From Climacteris rufus (lineage: Eukaryota > Chordata > Aves > Passeriformes > Climacteridae), in NCBI GenBank assembly GCA_013398175.1, contig VZRZ01007310.1, positions 9,788-73,787 of the forward strand: DNA of 64,000 nucleotides, read 5' to 3'. Position 1 is the stretch's first letter, and each line of letters starts with the position of its first letter. The position numbers and the translations under genes were made by a program. Positions 24,201 to 36,200 of the stretch are shown here, piece by piece. Under the pieces are notes generated by a model, which did no database searches, was not told the DNA's origin, and was given only the letters and a program-made list of their open reading frames with translations.

Positions 24201-27200
24201 TTTGGTCTTGAGGTTTCAACATAACCCTGTTGCCACTCAGAGAAAGAGCAGCCACCAAACAGTCAGTGCTATGATCAGGAGAAAGGACATCATAAAGGGA
24301 ATACGCGGAGAAGGAAAAATGTTAGAGTACAGCTGACACTTTTTAAGTGATTTCTGCTCTTCAGGGATTGCAATAGAAACCTTTGGAAGAGTTGCTTCAC
24401 TTGCTCGTCGGGGAAAGGCTGTCTCAGTAGGTATGTCCTGCTTTTTTAGTTTGTCTTCATTCTGTACTAAGAGAGGCCGTTCCTGTGTCTGCTTTTGTGG
24501 TAGAAGATCAAGAAAGACAGAGAGAGATGAACAAAAATGACAGATGGAAAGTGCCCAAAATGACACTTGGAGGTGTGCAAAGTGTTAGGGCAGCTCTTCC
24601 CAATATAAAATGAACTGCTCAGCAGCAGAGCCACTTGGTGGATGGGGTCACACCAGCCCAGGAGCTACAAAATCACATTCTCTCTGCAGAGCTCATCAAC
24701 ATCTGCATCAGGATCATGGGTGTTTGGTGCCTGCCCTCCTAGTAAAGTGGATGTTCAAAATCTCCTGGAGTGTTTTGGAACTGGAATGGTTGAGAAAAAA
24801 GTTTGAGGCATTTGAAATAGGAATAGTGCAGAACTGGTCTCTGACAGCTTCCTAATCTACAGTGCCCTAAAAACCCAGCATTTGGAAAACGCCATGGAAG
24901 AGTCAGACTGCAGAGCAGATACAAAATGCTTTTCCAGAGTTCTGACCAGAGTATAAAAATTTCGATCAGTTTGAAAATTCTACTGAAACAAATGAAAAAC
25001 TGTTAATCTTATAAATCCCACGTGTGGAACGGGCACAATGGCAGTAGGAGCAGTGCAAACTCCTCGAATTTTGCTCTGTGTCTTAGAATTTTTGTTTCTG
25101 GACTCTAAAGCATGTTAAAAACCCAGAATGAGTAAATCAGCACACAGGACCATGCAAGGGCTCCAGCACTTCTGCTGAAGAAAGAAAATACTGTGGGAAT
25201 GTTGCTGTTCAGTAACTGCATTCCTTTAGTTTGCCAGCCCTGATCAAACCCAAGTGTACTTAGGAGAGGAAAAACTTGGCTCTAAGCTCTCTCAGCTGAG
25301 CCAACCTCCGCTGGTCAGTGCGGTATTTTGGGACTGGTTCTTTGCACACCCCTAAGTGGTGAGAATTTGGGAGAAAGTAGCTAGGAGGCTGGGCAGCAAA
25401 ACAAAATACAAAATGCAAGAGTAACATGATTGTTAAAACAACAAAAAAAAAGGAAAGACAACATAAAAAGAACAGGGAACAGTTAAACTTTCAGAATTGC
25501 TTTTCTCTCCAAATACACGGTTATATCGGTCATGCAGCTTTTTCGAACCAGCCATGCACCAAAATAAGCAAAAATCGAAAGCTGCAAAAGCTGCAGCAGA
25601 GCAGTCCTCTGGGTGTAAATTATGAAACTACTTCATGTAGCCAAAAGAAAAAACGTTATCCAGCAGCTGCTGTTGAGTTTTTACTCGGTGCCATTGCAAT
25701 AGCAAGTCTGGTTCAAAAGCACAGATCAGAGCAGCAGCTTTACCTCAAGCCCACCAACCTGTCTCTCAGAAGATGGGACAGTGACTTTCTTGACCTGGAC
25801 ACACAAAGCATGTTAAGTTTCAGTTGTCTTATAATAAAACATACAGAACAGCAGAAAAGTGGCTCCTGGCAAAAAACCTTTAGGCCACGAAGGCAGGGTG
25901 AAGGTTCCACCACGAACAGGAGCAATGGCTTTGCACCGTGATTTTGCACCATGATTTACTATCCTTAAATTACCGTCTGATTTATGATCCTTCAACACAT
26001 ACAGGTGAAGGAAAACTCCCTCCATGATCAGTGCCTGAGGACGATGCATTTCTAGAAGTTCACAGCAGGACACGTCCACCTCCACCTCAGAGCGAGATCA
26101 CTTCAGAGAGGACCAGATTAAAAAGGTTTCTAGAAATGCAAATCCAGGACTGACACCAATTCTTGCAGTGCTCCAGATCCGCTGCAGCCTTAGGTGAGAC
26201 AAACCCACACCACCCAGTTATGGTGACCAGCAGCCCTCCAAGACCTCAGTGTGGTCAACTTGCAAGAAATTCTTCATAATAACCATGAATAACATTCTTG
26301 AACTGCAGTTGTGGAGCTTGACAGCCGCTGCTCTGTCCCACCCTCACCCCAAAACCCATGTGGCACTGTGGGCAGAGTTCTGCTGCCCAGATGCCTGGGG
26401 AATCTACATTGAGGCTCAGCAACACAAAGTCCATCTATGTGTAAAACAGGGTAACCTCAAGGATAGGTTGCCCAGAGAAGCTGCAGCTACTCCATCCCTG
26501 GAAGTGTCCAAGGCCAGGTTGGACAGGGCTTGGAGCAATCTGGGATAGTGCTAGGTGCCAGGTGTCATGGGTAGGAACTGGATGGTCTTTAAGGTCCTTT
26601 CCAACCCTAACCATTCTGGGATTCTGTAACAATCGATCCTAAATTCATTCTGGGGATCTAATTTTTCCAGCAGGGAAAAAAGGCCATTTAGCTGTCCTGG
26701 CTTTACTCCAAGCAAACTTGGTGTTAAATCCCTTGTACATGTTACAATAACCCTCCATCCACTGCAAGATTATTTCCTGATTAATAAGTATCTGCTTTGT
26801 TTAAAGATTAAATACTAGTTCATCTGCAGAGTTGTGAGCAGGAAGGGGAAGGGCTTAAACCAGGAGAGTCTCCAACTGCCACTACTTGCAGTCAGGATGC
26901 AATTTTCCTGTTGCAATAAAAATTTACTACTTTAAAGATTGATTACCACAGGCACTAACTACAGTTCTACTCACAAGCTCCAAATCTGAGTCAGTTACCA
27001 CCAATATGACACAGAGGTGTCTGTCAGCAAAGAAGAAACCAGTTGGTGACAGATCTCTGCTGCTCCAACTTGGTTTTTCCTTAAAAAATTACCTTTTTAA
27101 GGAAATTAGCAGAGAAGTTGTGAGTGTATGTGGTTACTAACACACGTCCTGTCCCTGGAAGGAGGGAGATTCCCATCGTGTTTGAACAGCCCTGCTGTGG

Positions 27201-30200
27201 CCACCTGAGGAGTCTTCTTGAAGCCTCCACAGCAGATCAGCACCTGGAGCTCCTAACGCAAGTCTAAACCCAATGACATACCAGATTAACTGGAGAATAA
27301 AGTGATTTTGGAAAAATCATCCCATCTCAGTGCTTCTCCACTGGGTTATGTGCAATATTATCTCTGAAGTAATAATTTAGGTCTTTGGATTTTGGGTTTG
27401 TTGGGGTTTTTTCCCCATTTTGCAGAGATTCAGGAATGAGCCAGTCCTCAAACCAGCCATGGGAAGTGCTCTCTAGCATTACAGTGACAGCAGCACTAGG
27501 AAAAGCAGCGTCAAAACCAGTTAAGGAATCCGTACATCCTGCTCTACCCAAAAAAAAAAATCACATTTTTATGATACTACAACTAAAGCTTCAATTCTTT
27601 TAGAGAACATTCTACATGTTACAAGTCAATACTAACTATTAAAATTCAAAATAAGCAGGAGCTAAGGGGAGCTGAGGCTGAATCCTATGCTGCAAAGTCA
27701 CCCCTCGGAACACCCCGCGCCAAGGTACTCACTCCATCCGCTCCCGTGGGAATCTGCCCATTGATGTTGAGGGTTCGGAAAGGGGAGTGAGTGGACAAAC
27801 GTTTGTCCCACTCACTCGGCCGAGGCTCTGGGACAGACTCCATGAAGTTCTTCTTCAACTCACTGATGTTGGCGTGGTGCTTCTTTATTTCTTCCTGGGT
27901 CTTATCTAGATCCTATCAGCAAGAGGACAGGGTAAGTGAACGGACACAGAGAGACCCTGGACTGCCTAGGCTGTTCTTAGCAAAGCTGTGCTGAGCAGAG
28001 CTGCTGCCGACTTCCCAAACTGTGCTCACACTGCAAACACACAAAAGGGAGTGTCCTCTCTCCTCCTCTTTGATTAGTTGGGATAAATTGCAACCACAGA
28101 GCAGGGTCTCCTCCAGGAGCAGTACATGCCATTGGTTCATCTCAAGCTATGCCAAACCAGATGACAGCTGAACTAGAATCTCATGGATTTTCCCCAAATG
28201 GGATTTTTTAAAGTTGCCAGACTACGTTTGTTTGGTTTATTTAATTTAATACCTTTAAACTGGGTGGTTTTGCTTTCTTTTCCCTCTGCTAGCCTGACTA
28301 TTCCCAGCTATCAATACAAATAATGATCAAGAAAATATTTTCCCAATTTTATTTACTCTCTTCATACCTATTTCTCTTTCACTCTACCAGGAATTATCTT
28401 TGCTCCCAGAGTATCCCCATATCTTTTTTCCCCTCCTTCACATCTCGTCCCTCCAGGCGCTACCATAGGAGGCTTCAGACTTCAGAAATTAAGATTTTTT
28501 TTTTAAAAAAATCAAACAGAATTTATTTTATGCTGGATCAATCAAGAAATTTTTGCTAAAAATTTTTATCTGGAAAAAGTCAGATTTCTACTCTGTGATG
28601 CCAGTTTACAGCATAAACACATAGACTTCAAGGCAAGTCAACTTGTTAAAATTTCCTTGCAAGCAAACCAGAGGTTGTAGAAAACAAAGTTTTTGCATAA
28701 GCCAAACAAAAACTTTTCTGACAGGGCCAAAAAGCATCAAGAAAGGGGGAAATCAAGGTCAGTAAAAGCATCACTGGGAAATTTCACTATCTTTGTGCTT
28801 TTAGTTGTTACTCAGCCCACTGATTTTAGAAGATGGGAGAGCAAATGCACTCCTAAAGGACAGACCCTCCCAAATATCTACATCCTTGCAGCTCACCCAC
28901 GACACATCATCCTCCCTCTACAGGGTTAAACCCCAAATGCCTCTTTAACAATATTTACTATTTTCGGCACAGTTCTGGGGGGAAAATAACAAGTTTTGGC
29001 CTCCGTCCTGAGTGAAAGTATAAGGCATGTGTCTGTTAGGCAGGAAAAAAAAGCAGAAATGAGTCTGCTGAGGACTCCAGGGTAAATCCCTGCCTGGTCC
29101 AGGAACCCTACAGCTGCTCCTGGCTCAGAGAAGAGCGAAGGACCACCTTGGCTTTCCAGCATAGTGAAGAAGTGGGGCCTGGGAGGGCTGGCAGAGGAGC
29201 CAAAGCCATGAGGAGCTACGTGGAGACAGGTCTGGGAAGCACCTTGAGGAATCAGCTCACTCAGTGTCATGCTTTTCCTCCTGTTTAGCCCCTTCTGTAG
29301 GAACTTGGTGCATGTGGAACATTACAAGGCTTTCAGTAAAATCAACAGGCAGCTTCGAGAGGGTGAGGTCTGCTGGGAAAATATCTGACTGGCCAAGTGC
29401 ATGGGTTAAAAAAGTAAAGGGAATAAAGTTGGTGAGCTGCTGGGTCAGCCCTGTTGTAGAGGAGGGCTGGAGCACCTGCAACAGAACCGTGGGAAGGGGT
29501 GTGGGGAGGGAAAGGGCTTGGAGGCTAGTATTGCACTGACAGAAAAAAGGTGTTTAGAAGCAATGACAAAGGTCTCTTTGGGGTTAGGGAATTGGAGCTG
29601 TTTAAGTTGGGTGAAAAAGCAACAGGCACAGTCTTCAGAGTGCTCCGGTGGCAGCTGAACTCTGCCCACCACGTGCAGATCCTTCACTCGTGGCTCAAAG
29701 CTCTACGTTGTAGCAGGCAAAAACAAACAAAACAAAACAAAACAGAACAAAACAAAACAAATCCCACCCAACCAACCAAACAAACAAAAAAAAACCACCA
29801 AGAAGCTGCAAAACTCTGAAAATTCTGATGAGAAGAAGGCAGTTAGTACACTCCACTTTCAAGAGATACCACCAGGGAAACCCTGTGAGCTGCTGGTGCT
29901 GCAAGTTTGAGTAGAAACACATAACACAGGACCAGAGTATCAGAAGCCACTAAACATCTTCCATAACAGAGTGTATTAAAAAAAATAAAATATATGATTG
30001 GCATGGTCTGTTCTGAGACCGTGCTTGGGTGAAATCAAGTGGAAAGTGCTCCCAAATCCAAAGGGAAGAGCCGTAATGCGGAGGGATGAACCATCCATGA
30101 CCCCTGAACCTCTCTGTCAGATCCATGGGGACCTGGCACTGAGGCAGGACGGAGCCCAGGGGTGGTGACATGCTGCAAGGCCAGGAAGGGTTGGGAGGAG

Positions 30201-33200
30201 GATAGCAAAGCTGCAAACACCACTGCAGCATCCAAAAGGATCCCTCCTGCCTGAACATGGACATTGTGGTGGCCTGGATGCCACAGAGGTGACAATTTCA
30301 CAGCGTCATTAAATGGTTTGGGCTGGAAGGGAACTTAAAATCCATCCCATTTCCTGCCTGCCATGGGCAGGGACACCTTCCACTATCCAAGGTTGCTCCA
30401 AACCCTGTCAAACCGGGCCTTGGACACTTCCAGGGATGGGGCAGCCACAGCTTCTCTGGGCAATCTGCTCTAATTTCACATGCATAAGCTGCAGGCTGCA
30501 GCTTATCCTGAATTTTGTCTTTTCACAGTCTGTTTTTCCACCAGGAAAATGATTTGTTTCAAGCAATTAAAAACTGGTCAATAAGCTTTCCATTACAATC
30601 CATGTCCCCCTGAGCACCCAGCGGGTCCCAGAGCAGATCTGAGCACTGCCAATCATGTATTTCGGGTAGATATGAGAGAATGAAAGTCAGAAGAGGAAGA
30701 AGGAAGAAGGCTTGCACATCATCACGTTTACTGTCACCATGCAGATGCATAATTAAAAAATCAAATCAAAAGGTCTTTCATGCAAGAGCATGCAAAAACA
30801 AAGGCAGCAGCAGAAGAGGAAGAAGTTCAGCGCAGATGCAGAAGGCTGAGCAAATGCAACTCAAAAAAAGCTTCAAGTTCATACAAACCTCCAACATTAA
30901 ATTGCTATGCCTGATATAAATGTTTTCACCATCTAGCCTCTTTGAACTCTTCTGTGAAAATGAAAGAAAAGGGGGAAACAAAACAAAACAAAAAAAAAAG
31001 CACAAAAAATTAAAATGTTGGTCTTGCAGGACTGATAAATCGGCAAATTAAAAAAGTTAACTCAAGGGTGGGAGTGTAGTGCTGTGGCAGCATGGGGTGG
31101 GAATTCCCACTGGGAATGGGGGTCTGGCTCATGGAGAATGGGAGATGCAATGAGTCCTTTAAAGAGACAGCTCCCGGGGGGGACTTGGCTCTGGTCACAA
31201 AAAGACAATTCCTGGTTTTCTGTGAAAGCCTCACACAAGTCACCACACCACACTGCTGAGAGATTCAGGCCCACCCCTGCATGCGAGGTCTGCACTGCCT
31301 GGGGGGACTTTTACAAGGTCCCAAAGTGTACAGCAACTCCAATTTAACCATCTTTCCCCTGGATGTGTCCCTATTACTTAATGCCAAAAAAGCTTCCTCC
31401 TGATTTTTTATTTTGCATTTCCTGCAATGCAGGCTACATTTACCTTCTAAACTAATTTTGTTACAGAGAAGATAAATTTCACAAATCAAACCAAGTGTGT
31501 TTCTTTTGAACATTCAACATGCATAATTTTTTAGCAATCAGGCTTTCTATGGGACAAAAAGCTATTAATTTCCAAATCTAGTATTTGATAGATTAAAGAA
31601 AACCAACCCCCCAAACCAAAGCCCATGAAGAAACTGGAGCAGTGTCTTTTTAAATAGGTTACAGATGAATGATATGGCAAATTTGGCTGGTGAAAGGGTA
31701 AAATGGCTAACCTTCCTCATTCTTATCAGCTCTTCCTCTTTTTCTGCAGGCTGCTGCTGTTGGGCAGTGATAAAAAAAAAAGAAAAAAAAAGAGCTGTTG
31801 GTTCATTTCACTACCTTGAACCTTGTAAAAAAAAAGTGTGAGCAACCTCAACTGAATTATTAGCACAAACCTGGGGCTGGGCAGCATTCGTGGTGGGGAC
31901 TGTGACCTCAGTGTGTGTTTTCCTCACCTACGTTTAAAAAATAAATTGGTAAAAACATTTCTTGTTAGTAGATTTGTTTCAAGAAACCATTTAGTTTCCA
32001 AACACAGCTGCATAAAGTTGGTATTGAAGTGCTGGGGGAACATGCAAAAACCAACATGCAGCCCTGGGCAGGGGTTAATGACACAGCAGCTCCCCGGCAC
32101 TCTGTTAGTCAGCAGCACATTAAATAATTCCTCCAGCTTGAGAATTATTTGTATTTGAAACCAGTGGTCTCCAGTGCTTTGAAGAAGGACTTCCCACTTG
32201 CATTAGCTTGGCCAGGCAATGTTTTCAAATGGCATTTGCAGCTGGATCTCCCAGTGAAATCCAAATGAAGCACATTACTCAAATTAACACAGACCTTTTC
32301 AAAACCAGAAATTACTGGTTATATCACAAGTATTATGTTGGCAGAGGCAGTGAGAAGAGGCCTAGGTGCAAAACCAAGCCTAACATCACAAATTATTTTC
32401 TTTCCTGTCTGTAAGCAGAGCGCCAAGATTGTCTTAACACTCTAAGGAAGTATTTTAGGGAAACTGGATTGCCAAGTACTCTAAAGGCAAAAGCAACAAT
32501 GTGTGTTAAAAGAAGTGATGCAGCTCCATTGGAGAAACAGGGTAAATTTGGCACATTCAAATCCACAGTTTCCTCCCACATCTACATTTAAAGGGGAAAA
32601 AAATTCCAATGTTTAAGCATTTAGGAAAAACACTGTAATAAGTGAGATGGGACGAGTAAAATTTCCTTGCTCTCAGTGTAACACAAGGGAGGTGGAGCAG
32701 CTGGGCAGGAATAGCAGGGCAGGAACTCTGTGCTCCAATTCCCACCCCACAGTACCAGCCTGAAGTTTCCTTCAGCATTTTCATTTAAAAATTACTGCTC
32801 ACACAGGGCAAGGAATTTTTTGAAGCAGCTGCCCTTTCTTCACCTCCCTCTCCCAACCTTAATTAATAAGAATCTCCCCTGGAGATGTTCACACAAGACC
32901 CACTACGTGATATATTATAGAAAATGTGACTCCAGCAATGCTGAGAACAGCTGAATTCTGGAGTAATGTTAAAATTGTGTCTCAAGGCAAACACTTCTGC
33001 GGCACCAGTTTCAATAAGTCAGTAAGATCTGAAGAATATTAAGGACACTTTAAGATCAACAATAATTTTGCACATTAATCTGACTTATTAGAACAGCACA
33101 CACATATCAACCCCAGCAAAGACCTCAGACATCTGCAGAAATACCACATAATGGTTAAAAATACTGCATTTAAATCATAAACCCCAAAAGGTCTCACCAA

Positions 33201-36200
33201 TGCCATTCTCAACTAAAGTTTTAGTCCAGTTTGCAGCACTGTATTAACAGCTGTCCCAGTGAAAGCCTATCAGTGTGAAAAACATTCTGGTGCTGGGCTG
33301 CAGACCAGATCCATTATCACTGATTTCACTGGAATTTCCTCCTGCTGTCATACCAGGAATCAGGGGGCACAGCCTGGCCATGGGTGAGCCCTGAACTCCA
33401 GTTCCATGATCATGTGCAGCTCTTGCCAGTATTTTTAACCACCTGTCAGCAGGCTGCACTTGCTTTGACTGCAACCACCAAAACCTGGTGGCCCTGGAGC
33501 TCCTTCTTCCACCCAGAATGTCAGGGCTGGGATTTCCCTGGCACCCAGACTCCTGTGCCTGCTCCCACCTGACACCTGGGAGAGGGATAAAACCCTCGTA
33601 CCGCAGGAGGGAGAGATGGACAGAGATGCTGCCTTGGGGTGACTTCTTGAGCGATGCTCTTGGCCTGGCTCTTCCCAAGAGACTCCACTCTGACCTACCT
33701 TTGAAGCATCCACTGGGTCCCTGGCTTTCTCCAGTGGGACTTCTTCACGTCTCACATCAGATTTTGCTGTTTCCTTCCCTACTTTAAATGTGGCCACATC
33801 CTTCACGTCGGACTTAGCTGAGGCTGGCTCTGCAGGGTGGCTCTGAGCAATGGCCGGGGCTGATGTGGGCCGGGGACTCCGCTCTGGGGTTATCACAGCC
33901 ACTGCTGAGGATGGGGGACAGACAAGGAACATGGTTCAGAGCAGGTAATTTTCCAAAGCACTAGGTAAAGTCTTTCCAAATTACAGTGCTGTCATTTAAA
34001 AGGAAAGGGAGAAGGAGAAGGAGGAGGAGAGGAAAAAAAGGGAAAAGAAATAAAGATGCTGAGCGAAGCAGCTTGTGCGTTTAGTATGGGAGAGCTGAAA
34101 TTATTTTCCTTATGGTTTCAATAAAATCAAGTAAAACCCCACACCAGATGGTTTACAAAAAGCAAGCTTGCACTCTGCAGAGAAGCCACACCAGAAAGGC
34201 AAATCTATTTTTGGCATTGTGCCATGGATTTCTGGGTCCTTCACACACAACTGACACAGACTCCACTCCAATGCAACTGGAAAAGAGACACAGCATGAGG
34301 AGTACTGGACTCATGGTCATCTCCTCAACCAGAAATGGATGGTTTCTGGAAGAGAAACACACGCTTTCCCTCCTCTCCCCAAAAAATAATCGACAAGTGT
34401 TGCTCTAGATAACTTCTCAGCAACTTCCCAGTGGGTTTCAAGGCAGGCTGATGCTGTGCGTCCAAGCTGGGTATCTGCAAGACAGTGCTGCAGGAAGATA
34501 GCCAGCACCTCCAAGCCAGCGACAATGCAGAAATTAACAGCATGCTGCCAAAAATCATCTTTTCAGAGGATGACAGTCTTAAACACAAGCACTAGGTCCA
34601 CACAAAATCAACTGCCTACTCCTTTCCTTCAATTCCTGATTTGTCAGGCAGTTGCCTGACCCCAAGGAAGTACTTAAGCCAAAGTTGTGTGATAAAGCAA
34701 GCACAAATTAATTCCCTGGGTGTCCCTACAGATATAATAAGCTATTTGGTTCTGATGTTGGTTTTTATGGATGTTTCACTAAAAATACACTCAGTCACAT
34801 AAAATAATGTCTTTGGCATGGTTTTACATTCCCAAAGTCACAGTTTGCAGCAGGATTACACTGTGTATCCTATCCCAGCCAACACGAGGTCACTTGTATC
34901 CAGCCTGTCAAAGACACTAGAAAAATCTGATGTTAAAATAGAAATTGTAATTTCAAGCAACTCCTTTGTAGTAATTCCTGTTGTATCAAAAAGGTAACAG
35001 CATCTCATCTGAGTGTTAATAAAACATAGAGATAATAAAGTATCCGTGTGGCCAAAAATGTACCAGGCAGAGGGGCAAAAAAGAACTGAGTTTCCAGAAA
35101 CTGGAATTACACTTTCAAGACAAACTCCTGGACACCACACCCTTTTGTAAACCATCCTAAAATCTGCCCCACCACCACCAGCTCCTCTCTCTCCCTGCTC
35201 CTCAGCATAGCAGTTCATTTCTGTGACTCAGACACCGTGTTATCCTCTCTGAAGGACAATCGGTGCTGCGTCCCGGTGCATTTATGCCACGGAAGCGGTG
35301 ACAGCTGCTGGGAAGGTTGTACAGAGGTGAGATGGCAGGGACAGCTGGGATGAGGAGGATGCTGGGAGTGCAAAGCTGTCATCACAGCGGTACCTGACTC
35401 CTTCGGGAACGGCTCTAGTTCTCTCACCATCACCATTTTCTCTTCCTCCTCCTCCTCCTCTTCAACTGGGCTTATCTCAATACTGCCAAGATCACGTTTG
35501 GCTAAAAAAGTTATGGACGTATTGAAATGCCACCTCAAAGAGGAAGCAGCAAAGGAAATACTGCCACTAGTAAAGCTGCAGGGCCACTTCTCCACCTGCT
35601 CTCCCAGAGCATCAAGACATGCAGAAAAACAGTAACAGACCAAGCTTTTCCTTTGCCATCCAACAATGAGTTCTGGGCTACCAGAGCTGTATTTTAGTTA
35701 CATTTTCCTGATTAACCAGCTTCGGGTATTTTGACTCATGATTTAAACACAGTAAAAAGCACTGCCCCAAAATAGGAGATATAAAATACAGGTTGGAAGT
35801 GGATGATCTTTAAGGTCCCTTCCAACCCAAACCATTCCAGAATTCCATGACTGATCACCATCATCACGGCCATCACCTCACCAGCAGCCCCTACTGGGAA
35901 CAGAAAAGTCAGGATGAGGAAAAGTGCGCGAGGTGGATGAGAAGGGGCAGGGGCAGCTGCAGCAGGAGAGCCCTGGATGTGCTTGGGTCTGACACTGGCT
36001 GATGTTCAATCTGCTGCCACGCCTCCCATGGAACACAGAATCACAGAGTCTGCTGAGTTGGAAGGGACCCACATCAAGTCCAATTCCTGGCCCTGCACAG
36101 GACATGTCAACAATCCCACCCTGTGCCTGAGAGCGTTGTCCAAACACTCCCAGAGCTCTGGCAGTGTTGGGGCCATGACCATCCTCCAGTGGTTTTCACA

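Larger units (their letters stand above)
15233..24236 (-). other. Long intronic interval between the tail exon and the 465-nt exon
   Basis: About 9 kb with CR1 copies at 23.6, 20.0 and 16.1 kb. A 192-codon plus-strand open frame at 21826-22404 overlaps other frames on both strands and has no recognisable domain. Not called as a gene. Confidence 0.55.
27913..30888 (-). other. Intron, coding exons 14-15
   Basis: Carries the triple TGCATG cluster near its 5' end, a CR1 copy at 30.3 kb and the AAAAC repeat at 29.7 kb. No further exon supported. Confidence 0.6.
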
